10,099 nt of DNA from CAVOBC01 sp963693635 (GTDB lineage Bacteria; Pseudomonadota; Gammaproteobacteria; Pseudomonadales; Azotimanducaceae): assembly GCA_963693635.1 (NCBI GenBank), contig CAVOBC010000157.1, positions 1 to 10,099 of the forward strand. Direction: 5' to 3'. Below the pieces are notes generated by a model. It was not told the DNA's origin, did no database searches, and saw only the letters and a list, made by a program, of their open reading frames with translations. Shown here piece by piece: positions 1-5,257 of this stretch (positions are counted from its first letter, which is position 1; every line of letters starts with the position of its first letter). Made by a program: the position numbers and the translations under genes.

Positions 1-1
1 A

Positions 2-244
2 GATCAGAGGCAGATGAAGTCAGCCTTCTTTGTTGATGCCGGCAACGTGTTCAATACGAGTTGTCCGCTTGTGAGCCTCGTTTGCAACGGGCCTCGCGAT
101 GGCGAACTGCGTTACTCAGTCGGTTTGTCCTACACGATCATTACCGGCTTCGCGCCGATCAGTTTTTCGCTTAGTTATCCGATCAATCAGATCCCGGGTG
201 ACGAGCGAGAGAGTTTTCAATTCGAACTGGGAACAACCTTTTGA
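2..244 (+). CDS. bamA: BamA (outer membrane protein assembly factor), C-terminal end only
   Basis: This is the last 80 codons of an open frame that enters from the left edge. The product matches the end of the BamA/Omp85 beta-barrel, the outer-membrane insertase that folds other beta-barrel proteins. Visible marks are the SAFFVDAGNVF strand, an extracellular loop with two cysteines 7 residues apart (a possible disulphide), a strand ending in SYPIN (family pattern SYAxPLN), and a final strand FQFELGTTF. The terminal Phe is the outer-membrane barrel C-terminal signal. The usual SPLGPL motif before the penultimate strand is replaced by TGFAPI. The POTRA domains and most of the barrel lie outside the window. 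skp follows after 104 bases, which is the usual gammaproteobacterial order. Identification rests on these motifs and on the neighbours. Confidence 0.93.
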   Translation, partial: DQRQMKSAFFVDAGNVFNTSCPLVSLVCNGPRDGELRYSVGLSYTIITGFAPISFSLSYPINQIPGDERESFQFELGTTF

Positions 245-253
245 CGGTTGCCC

Positions 254-282
254 GGAACTTAAATTGAATCGCTGTTGGCTAT
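254..282 (+). promoter_or_regulatory. Candidate sigma-E (RpoE/AlgU) promoter upstream of skp
   Basis: The gap between bamA and skp contains a complete GGAACTT at 254-260, the consensus -35 of sigma-E promoters. About 17 bases downstream, at 278-282, is GCTAT, which only partly matches the -10 consensus TCTRA. In E. coli, sigma-E is known to drive the bamA-skp-lpxD-fabZ region during envelope stress, so the position is right. The -35 is strong and the -10 weak, so this is a candidate only. Transcription would start near 290, leaving a leader of about 60 bases before skp. Confidence 0.42.
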
Positions 283-336
283 GTGTAACTATCGCGCCGC
301 CAACGAAACCCCAGAAGACACGATGCCCTGAAAATG

Positions 337-342
337 AGGAGA
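337..342 (+). promoter_or_regulatory. Ribosome binding site that sets the skp start (GTG 349)
   Basis: AGGAGA at 337-342 is a near-perfect Shine-Dalgarno sequence, six bases before the GTG at 349. The longer in-frame ATG at 334 sits directly upstream of this element and so cannot use it. The real start is therefore most likely GTG 349. Confidence 0.75.
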
Positions 343-348
343 ATTAAC

Positions 349-882
349 GTGCAAATTAAACGATCGCTTACTGTTGCCCTGGCTTTGGCCCTGGCACTCA
401 TGGCGGGTACGGCTACAGCAGAAACGAAGATTGCTGTAGTTGATGTCCAGCGCGCCATTCTGAATTCCGACGAGGCCAAGCGTTTGATGGCGCAGATCCA
501 GGAAGAGTTCACGACGGAGCAAGACGAGATTCGAAAACTCCAGACCGAAGCGGCTGCGATGCTCGAGCGCCTGCAGAAGGATGCCGAGGTGATTACAGAA
601 GCGGAGCGTGGCCGCGTTCGCCAGCAGCTTGAGTCGAAGAACAATGACTTCGTCTACATGAGCCAGAAGCTGCAAAAGCGAGTCGAGGCCCGACAGCAGG
701 AATTGTTCCTGGGCATCGATGAGAAAGTGCTAAAGGCGATCGAGGAACTGGTTCTGTCCGAGGACTTTGACATGATTCTCACCCGGCAGGCGGCTGTGCA
801 TGTTGGCTCCTTGTATGACGTCACGCGCAAAGTAACCGAGCAGCTCAACGAATTCGACAAGAAAGCCGACAAGAAAAAGTAA
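349..882 (+). CDS. skp: Skp/OmpH periplasmic chaperone
   Basis: The product is a 177-residue periplasmic chaperone that holds unfolded outer-membrane proteins on their way to BamA. The start is taken as GTG 349 because AGGAGA lies six bases upstream; ATG 334 would add five residues. Residues 1-24 form a signal peptide: positive MQIKR, a run of Ala/Leu, then ATA as the signal peptidase I site before ETK. The mature protein, about 153 residues, opens with KIAVVDVQRAI, the typical Skp/OmpH first strand. It continues into a long, charged, Gln/Glu/Arg-rich region (about residues 45-125) expected to form the coiled-coil tentacles of the trimer, and ends in a lysine-rich tail (KKADKKK). Its place between bamA and lpxD is canonical. 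lpxD starts seven bases after the stop, so the two are surely co-transcribed. Confidence 0.93.
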   Translation: MQIKRSLTVALALALALMAGTATAETKIAVVDVQRAILNSDEAKRLMAQIQEEFTTEQDEIRKLQTEAAAMLERLQKDAEVITEAERGRVRQQLESKNNDFVYMSQKLQKRVEARQQELFLGIDEKVLKAIEELVLSEDFDMILTRQAAVHVGSLYDVTRKVTEQLNEFDKKADKKK

Positions 883-888
883 TCGGGT

Positions 889-1995
889 TTGAGCCGTACG
901 CTGCGTGAGATTGCCAATACCCTGGGTCTTGCTGTCTTCCCCCCCGCACGCAAGGCTCTTGTCTCCCCTGACCCCGAGCTGAAGGCTCTTGTTGACCCCG
1001 AGCTGAAGGCGCCTGCCTCACCGGAATCGTTGGCCGCCGGCGAGATCGAGATCTCAGGCATCGCAGGCCTCGAGGACGCGGGGCCAGGTCAGTTGACGTT
1101 CTTGTTCAACAGGCGGTTCCGTTCATTTCTCAGCAAGTCAAAGGCGTCGGCCGTCATTCTTCGCAAAGAAGATGCGGGCGATTGTCCATTGCCTTACCTC
1201 GTCGCCGACAATCCTCGACTCGAATGGGCTCGGGTTGCTGGATTGTTTGATCGGGCACCGGTGTCGAAGCCTGGTGTTCATCCCGCTGCCGTCGTGAGTG
1301 CTGATGCACGCATAGGCGCCGGTGTCATGATCGCCGCGAACGCGGTGGTTGAAGCGGGCGCGACGCTCGGAGATGGTGTCGTCGTAGGCGCAAACGTCTT
1401 TGTTGGTGAGAACGCCAGCATCGGCTATCGAACTCGCTTGCATGCCAATGTCACGGTGTACCACGGCGTCAGCCTTGGTGATGATTGTCTGGTCCATAGC
1501 GGGGTTGTTATCGGTGCGGACGGGTTTGGCTTCGAGTTCGATCCGGTCGCCGGAGCGATCATAAAGATCCCGCAGATCTACGCGGTGCGTATTGGCAATG
1601 ATGTTGAAATCGGTGCCGGCACGACGATTGATCGGGGTGCGCTTGCCGACACGGTGATCGGCAATGGTGTGAAGATCGACAATCAGGTACAGGTGGGACA
1701 CGCGACGCGTATTGGTGACCATACGGTCATATCTGGATGCACTGCCATTGCAGGAAGCACCCGTATTGGACGATACTGCCGGATCGGTGGTGCAGTCGGC
1801 ATTGTGGACAATATAGAAGTGGCGGACTTCTCTGAGATCTCAGCGATGAGTCTGGTGAGTCGTTCCATTAAAGAGGGTGGCCGATACTCTTCCGGTACTG
1901 GTTTGTTACCGGGCGCGGCGTGGCGACGTAGCGTCGCGGGGTTTGCACGGTTGCCCGAGATACTCAGGCGTTTGAAGCGACTCGAGTCGAAGTGA
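889..1995 (+). CDS. lpxD: LpxD, UDP-3-O-(3-hydroxyacyl)glucosamine N-acyltransferase
   Basis: This is the third lipid A enzyme. It transfers a 3-hydroxyacyl chain from acyl carrier protein to the 2-amino group of UDP-3-O-acylglucosamine in the cytoplasm. The frame opens with TTG 889, seven bases after skp; no ATG or GTG lies nearby and the family N-terminus (SRTLREIANTLG) begins here, though the ribosome site is weak. Residues 1-125 form the uridine-binding domain (EISGIAGLEDAGPGQLTFL at 54-72). Residues 130-330 are the left-handed beta-helix of hexapeptide repeats, with VVIGADGFGF (206-215), TTIDRGAL (245-252) and the expected catalytic His271 in QVQVGH. A C-terminal helix (345-368) follows. 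At 368 residues it is about 27 longer than the E. coli enzyme. The excess is a proline-rich insert at residues 18-50 built from imperfect tandem repeats (see separate entry). Catalytic residues are intact, so it should be active. Confidence 0.96.
   Translation: MSRTLREIANTLGLAVFPPARKALVSPDPELKALVDPELKAPASPESLAAGEIEISGIAGLEDAGPGQLTFLFNRRFRSFLSKSKASAVILRKEDAGDCPLPYLVADNPRLEWARVAGLFDRAPVSKPGVHPAAVVSADARIGAGVMIAANAVVEAGATLGDGVVVGANVFVGENASIGYRTRLHANVTVYHGVSLGDDCLVHSGVVIGADGFGFEFDPVAGAIIKIPQIYAVRIGNDVEIGAGTTIDRGALADTVIGNGVKIDNQVQVGHATRIGDHTVISGCTAIAGSTRIGRYCRIGGAVGIVDNIEVADFSEISAMSLVSRSIKEGGRYSSGTGLLPGAAWRRSVAGFARLPEILRRLKRLESK
939..1029 (+). repeat. C7 tract and imperfect in-frame tandem repeat within lpxD
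   Basis: A run of seven C (939-945) is followed by a 30-base unit (952-981) and a 24-base unit (982-1005). Both start AAGGCTCTTGT and end GACCCCGAGCTG; the first has six extra bases in its middle. A third, degenerate copy begins AAGGCGCCTG at 1006. The repeats encode KALVSPDPEL, KALVDPEL, then KAPASPES. All units are multiples of three, so gain or loss would keep the frame. They lie in the first domain of LpxD, just before the conserved EISGIAGL segment, at a point where E. coli LpxD has only a short turn. Confidence 0.85.
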
Positions 1996-2167
1996 CACCG
2001 AATTGCACCCGCTTGATCTCGGTCGAAGGATCAGGGCTAAGAATCAGGGTTGAGAAAGTGTGACCACGCCGTGGAACCGCAACGACTGCAGAGCAATCGC
2101 AGTAGTGGGTTAGCGTAGGGTTGTTAGCGGTGGACTCTAGAAATGTCGGCTCTTGGAAACAGAGGGA

Positions 2168-2653
2168 ATGGCACAGCAAGTGAATACTGATCTGGATAGA
2201 TCGAGCGAGTTGATGGAAGTCACCGACATACAAAACTACCTGCCGCATCGATATCCGTTCCTGCTGGTTGACCGTGTGCTTGAACTCAAGACGAATGAGC
2301 GCATCGTCGCGATCAAGAACGTGACGATCAATGAACACTTCTTTACGGGTCACTTCCCCGTAACCCCTGTCTTCCCGGGCGTCCTGATCGTCGAAGCGCT
2401 GGCGCAGGCCTCAGGCATCCTCGCATTCAAGAGCCGAGAGCGAATGCTCAACGACGGCTATATCTACTTTCTGGCAGGCACCGACAAGACCAAGTTCAAA
2501 AAGTTGGTCATTCCGGGCGACCAGCTTCGTCTGGAGGTCAAAATCCTCAATTTGCGCAGCCACTGGATGAAGGCCGAGGGCAAAGCATTCGTCGGTGATT
2601 CGCTGGTTTGCTCATCAATTCTCACGTGCGCCGAACAGCAGGTGGAGAAGTAA
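2168..2653 (+). CDS. fabZ: FabZ, 3-hydroxyacyl-ACP dehydratase
   Basis: FabZ dehydrates 3-hydroxyacyl-ACP to trans-2-enoyl-ACP in fatty acid elongation. It competes for the 3-hydroxyacyl-ACP that LpxD (and LpxA) use, which explains its place in this cluster. The hot-dog fold marks are clear: LPHRYPFLLVDRV (25-37), then GHFP with catalytic His62, and VFPGVLIVEALAQASG with catalytic Glu76; KFKKLVIPGDQL (109-120) is the usual central motif. From ATG 2168 the protein is 161 residues, against 151 in E. coli. Other possible starts are TTG 2153 (five residues longer), GTG 2180 and ATG 2213 (146 residues); none has a clean ribosome site, and ATG 2168 has GAGGG set very close. About 170 bases without a gene precede it. 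lpxA would be expected next but is absent. Confidence 0.95.
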   Translation: MAQQVNTDLDRSSELMEVTDIQNYLPHRYPFLLVDRVLELKTNERIVAIKNVTINEHFFTGHFPVTPVFPGVLIVEALAQASGILAFKSRERMLNDGYIYFLAGTDKTKFKKLVIPGDQLRLEVKILNLRSHWMKAEGKAFVGDSLVCSSILTCAEQQVEK

Positions 2654-2740
2654 GAGCGGTTCAATAGCAGCCCGGTCGTTGATGTGGCCTCGCAGGTGTC
2701 GGTCGGCCGCCTTGTGAGACCGGACAGGCCATCCATTTGA
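2654..2740 (+). pseudogene. Possible lpxA deletion scar between fabZ and lpxB
   Basis: This is the slot where gammaproteobacteria normally carry lpxA (about 260 codons). The frame of fabZ stays open after its TAA up to TGA 2738-2740. From 2666 it reads SSPVVDVASQVSVG and then RLVRPDRPSI. The first part resembles the LpxA N-terminus (pattern HPTAIVDPSAKIG): a VD followed by one good hexapeptide (VDVASQ), with Val at the first position of three successive hexads. The tail resembles LpxA C-termini that end near RGLVR. There is no start codon, but CAATAGC at 2662-2668 would be CAATGAGC with one extra G. The TGA overlaps the TTG of lpxB (TTGA), as coupled genes do. The reading is an internal deletion of lpxA plus loss of its start. 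The match is short and could be chance. Confidence 0.33.
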
Positions 2741-3915
2741 ATGATCTGCTGCGCGTCGGCATGGTTGCCGGTGAGATTTCCGGCGACAATCTGGCGGCAT
2801 CCCTGATTCGGTCACTTAGTACTCGCACCCGTGTTGAGTGTTTTGGAATTGGTGGCCCTGCAATGGCCGCTGAAGGGATCGACTCCTGGTTCCATTTCTC
2901 GCGACTGCAGGTCAACGGCTTCGTTGATCCGATCAAACGCTTGCCGGAACTCATCCACATTCTTCTGCATACGCGTAACAAGCTGCTCGCTGCAAAGCCG
3001 GATGTGTTTGTGGGTGTTGACTTCAACTTCTTCAACCTGCTGCTGGAGGGGCTGGTCCGCAAAGCGGGCGTCCCGACGGTTCACTACGTTAGCCCGTCGG
3101 TCTGGGCGTGGCGTCGCGGACGCATTCGTCAGATCCAGCGTAACGTCGATCTGATGCTAACTCTGTACCCGTTTGAGACCGGGATCTATGCGGAGCACGG
3201 TATAGAAGCCTGCTTCGTCGGGCACCCGAAAGCAGATGAATTGCCGCTACAGGCTGTGCCGGTCGCCCCCATTCGCAGACAACTCGGACTCTCGAGTGAT
3301 AGCACCGTCATTGCCATGTTGCCTGGCAGCAGGCGCAGTGAGGTGGAGAGCTCCGGGCGAGACTTCCTGGCGGCGCTCGTGCTCTGTCAGCAGCGGCTGC
3401 CGTCAATGGAGATCGTGATCGGCGCTGCGAACGCGGACCGCCGGCTGCAGATTGAGGCGCTGCACCGCGAACTCGCACCGTCGCTCCGCTGTACGATCGT
3501 GGACGACTCCCTGGATGCGATGCGTGCGGCGGATCTTGTGCTGGTCAATGCCGGCACCGCAACGCTCGAAGCGATGCTGCTGAAAAAGCCCATGGTCATG
3601 TCGTATCGACTCGGCAAACTGACCTACGCGCTTGTTTCCAGGCTTGTACAGACCCCATTTTTTGCGTTGCCCAACATACTGGCTGGAACCGCCCTCGTGC
3701 CTGAGTTCATTCAGGATGAGGCAACGCCGGAGAAGCTCGCGGAGGCGGTCCTTAAGCAACTGGGTGGTGAATCGGACGCCCTCCTGCAGAGCTTTGCAGG
3801 GTTGCACAAGTCGCTGCGACGCAAGGGCGGCGAACGTGCGGCAGAAGCGGTGCTTGCCCTGTGCGATGCGCGTCGACGCGACGGGCGGAAGGATGGGCCT
3901 AGTGTATCGACCTGA
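2737..3915 (+). CDS. lpxB: LpxB, lipid-A-disaccharide synthase
   Basis: LpxB is a peripheral membrane GT-B glycosyltransferase (family GT19). It condenses UDP-2,3-diacylglucosamine with lipid X to give the lipid A disaccharide. The 392-residue frame begins at TTG 2737; this is the only start that keeps the first strand RVGMVAGEISGD, and no other start exists in the open stretch upstream. Marks in order are GEISGDNLA (12-20), HYVSPSVWAW (116-125), GHPKADELP (162-170), the LLPGSR-type loop MLPGSR (194-199), NAGTATLE (271-278) and LPNILAG (311-317). The equivalents of the essential E. coli Asp98 and Arg201 are Asp95 and Arg199, both present. Two motifs are atypical: the usual LxVMGxxEVL reads LQVNGFVDPI (57-66), and GIDAPDFN reads GVDFNFFN (93-100). 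The 3' end overlaps rnhB. The C-terminal tail is charged (RRRDGRKDG). Confidence 0.95.
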   Translation: MNDLLRVGMVAGEISGDNLAASLIRSLSTRTRVECFGIGGPAMAAEGIDSWFHFSRLQVNGFVDPIKRLPELIHILLHTRNKLLAAKPDVFVGVDFNFFNLLLEGLVRKAGVPTVHYVSPSVWAWRRGRIRQIQRNVDLMLTLYPFETGIYAEHGIEACFVGHPKADELPLQAVPVAPIRRQLGLSSDSTVIAMLPGSRRSEVESSGRDFLAALVLCQQRLPSMEIVIGAANADRRLQIEALHRELAPSLRCTIVDDSLDAMRAADLVLVNAGTATLEAMLLKKPMVMSYRLGKLTYALVSRLVQTPFFALPNILAGTALVPEFIQDEATPEKLAEAVLKQLGGESDALLQSFAGLHKSLRRKGGERAAEAVLALCDARRRDGRKDGPSVST

Positions 3916-4480
3916 ACTCTTCGCCGGTGTCGATGAAGTTGGCCGGGGACCCTTGGCGGGCGCAGTGGTCGCCGCGGCAGTCGTGCTGGACCCCTTCCGG
4001 CCAATGCCAGGGCTGAAGGACTCCAAACGCCTGTCGGCCAAGCGACGAGCAGAATTGGACCTTGAAATCAGAGAACATGCGATCGGTTTCGCGATTGGTC
4101 GCGCAGAGCCTCGTGAGATAGATCAGCTCAACATCCTGTGGGCCAGCATGCGCGCCATGGAGCGTGCAATCGAAGGACTCGACATGTCACTTGATCACGT
4201 GATGGTCGACGGCAATCGGATTCCCGATGTGCCGTTCCCGACAGACTTCCTGATCAAGGGCGACGATCGGGTTGGAGCCATCATGGCGGCGTCGATTCTT
4301 GCCAAGGTCGCGCGCGACAAAGAAATGTCTCAGCTAGATGAGCAGTACCCGAAATACGAGCTGGCACTGAACAAAGGCTATGCAACTGAAGCGCACCTTG
4401 CCGCTCTTCAGAAGTATGGCCCGTCGCCGGTCCACCGCCTTTCGTTTGAGCCTTGTCGGCAGCGACGATTGCCATTTTGA
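3893..4480 (+). CDS. rnhB: RNase HII
   Basis: This cytoplasmic endonuclease cleaves the RNA strand of RNA-DNA hybrids and removes single ribonucleotides misinserted in DNA. From ATG 3893 it has 195 residues, the normal size. The four metal-binding acidic residues are visible: Asp14 and Glu15 in GVDEVGRGPLAG, Asp106 in MVDGN and Asp124 in IKGDDRV. Each is exactly two positions before its E. coli counterpart. SILAKVARD (134-142), the YPKYELALNKGYAT substrate-binding region and the KYGPSPVHRLSF C-terminal segment are also present. GTG 3902 is an alternative start with a better-placed AAGGA (3889-3893) and would remove three residues. The gene overlaps the end of lpxB by 14-23 bases, which implies translational coupling. 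A long upstream extension of the frame inside lpxB has no family match and is not part of the gene. Confidence 0.96.
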   Translation: MGLVYRPELFAGVDEVGRGPLAGAVVAAAVVLDPFRPMPGLKDSKRLSAKRRAELDLEIREHAIGFAIGRAEPREIDQLNILWASMRAMERAIEGLDMSLDHVMVDGNRIPDVPFPTDFLIKGDDRVGAIMAASILAKVARDKEMSQLDEQYPKYELALNKGYATEAHLAALQKYGPSPVHRLSFEPCRQRRLPF

Positions 4481-4651
4481 TCGGGGACACAGGAAAGGGG
4501 CGAGGGCTCAGCGTACATATTGCCGCACTTGTCTGTGGATTTATCAGCTGCATTTAGCGGATGCCCCAAAACATGCACGGGCGCAGAGTCGAAAGCCGGA
4601 TGATCTGCAATTCGTGTCGTGGATGACGTTTGCATCGAACAACAACCAGAT

Positions 4652-4657
4652 GGAGGT
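4652..4657 (+). promoter_or_regulatory. Ribosome binding site of the PPOX-family gene
   Basis: GGAGGT lies five bases before GTG 4663, one of the best ribosome sites in the window. It fixes the start at GTG 4663 rather than at the in-frame TTG 4630 upstream, whose extra residues (HRTTTRWRLN) have no family character. Confidence 0.75.
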
Positions 4658-4662
4658 TAAAC

Positions 4663-5139
4663 GTGACATTGCAGGAAATTGCGGAACCGTTCATTGCCAT
4701 GGCGCACAGAATCGTCTGGGCCTCGGTCGCGGGCGTCGATGGGGCCGGCCGACCGCGGTCGCGGGTGCTCCATCCGATATGGGAGTGGGACGGAGCCAAC
4801 CTGCGCGGTTTCATATTGACCTCACCGACGCCGATCAAGCGTGCCCACCTCGAGATGACGCCGAACCTGTCGGTCAATTACTGGGATCCGTCCCAGGACA
4901 CGTGTGTCGCGGAGTGTCAGGCGAGCCTTCAGTCGGATGACGAAACTCGCACGCGGGTCTGGGAGATGTTCAAGTCGGCACCGGCACCGGTTGGCTATGA
5001 CCCGTCCATGATTCCCGTCTGGGAAGGGCCTACTTCGCCAGCCGTCGCCGTGCTCGAACTTACTCCGTGGCGGCTCCGTGTCTTCCCGGGGACCATGCTG
5101 CTGCGCGGCGCGGGCGATGTACTGACCTGGAGTGCCTAG
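4663..5139 (+). CDS. Pyridoxamine 5'-phosphate oxidase-family (FMN-binding split-barrel) protein
   Basis: A 158-residue protein of the FMN-binding split beta-barrel superfamily, to which PNPOx and many flavin- or F420-binding reductases belong. It starts at GTG 4663 behind GGAGGT. The layout fits the fold: an N-terminal helix (MTLQEIAEPFIAMAHR), a first hairpin VWASVAGVDGAGRPRSRVLHPIWEW broken by a short turn (18-42), then LRGFILTSPTPIKRAHLEMTPNLSVNYWD (47-75), where SPTPIKRAHL matches the segment that contacts the cofactor phosphate in this superfamily. The end is a strand pair VAVLELTPWRLRVFPG (128-143). From memory it most resembles a subfamily common in actinobacteria, with WASVAGVD, RSRVLHP and NYWDP motifs. 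True PdxH residues for pyridoxamine phosphate are not evident, so the substrate is unknown. It is not a normal member of the rnhB-dnaE cluster. It lies 182 bases after rnhB and 118 before dnaE. Confidence 0.85.
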   Translation: MTLQEIAEPFIAMAHRIVWASVAGVDGAGRPRSRVLHPIWEWDGANLRGFILTSPTPIKRAHLEMTPNLSVNYWDPSQDTCVAECQASLQSDDETRTRVWEMFKSAPAPVGYDPSMIPVWEGPTSPAVAVLELTPWRLRVFPGTMLLRGAGDVLTWSA

Positions 5140-5185
5140 TGTTTCCGCCGTTCGTCATTGTGCGTGTGTCTGGTTGAAAACCCCA

Positions 5186-5215
5186 TCGACTTTGCCCCGG
5201 GGCATCGGCTACATT
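5186..5215 (+). promoter_or_regulatory. Candidate sigma-70 promoter of dnaE with a palindrome in the spacer
   Basis: TCGACT (5186-5191) and TACATT (5210-5215) each match four of six positions of the -35 and -10 consensus and are 18 bases apart. The transcript would start near 5222, about 36 bases before the dnaE ATG. The spacer holds the perfect 12-base palindrome TGCCCCGGGGCA at 5193-5204, a possible operator. The match is modest and unproven. Confidence 0.3.
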
Positions 5216-5257
5216 GTCCGCAATCCCGCTCGTTCACATGAGGTCTGATTCCCTCCA

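Noticed and set aside
1138..1722. Minus-strand open frame of 194 codons opposite lpxD
   Set aside because: It mirrors the hexapeptide-repeat coding region; the regular spacing of Gly/Val codons creates a long antisense frame without a ribosome site or domain.
1996..2167. Gap between lpxD and fabZ: possible promoter, small stem-loop or small gene
   Set aside because: I saw only a 5-base stem (ACTGC/GCAGT near 2085-2105) and two GTTAGCG heptamers 14 bases apart (2109, 2123). There is no T-tract for a terminator, no good promoter boxes and no coding frame with a ribosome site.
3632..3892. Upstream extension of the rnhB frame by 87 codons within lpxB
   Set aside because: The extension is out of frame with conserved LpxB sequence and has no RNase H similarity; RNase HII has its normal length from 3893.
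4481..4662. Gap between rnhB and the PPOX gene: possible promoter or mobile-element border
   Set aside because: TTGTCT (4529-4534) has no convincing -10 at the right distance. No inverted or direct repeats that would mark an insertion border were seen.
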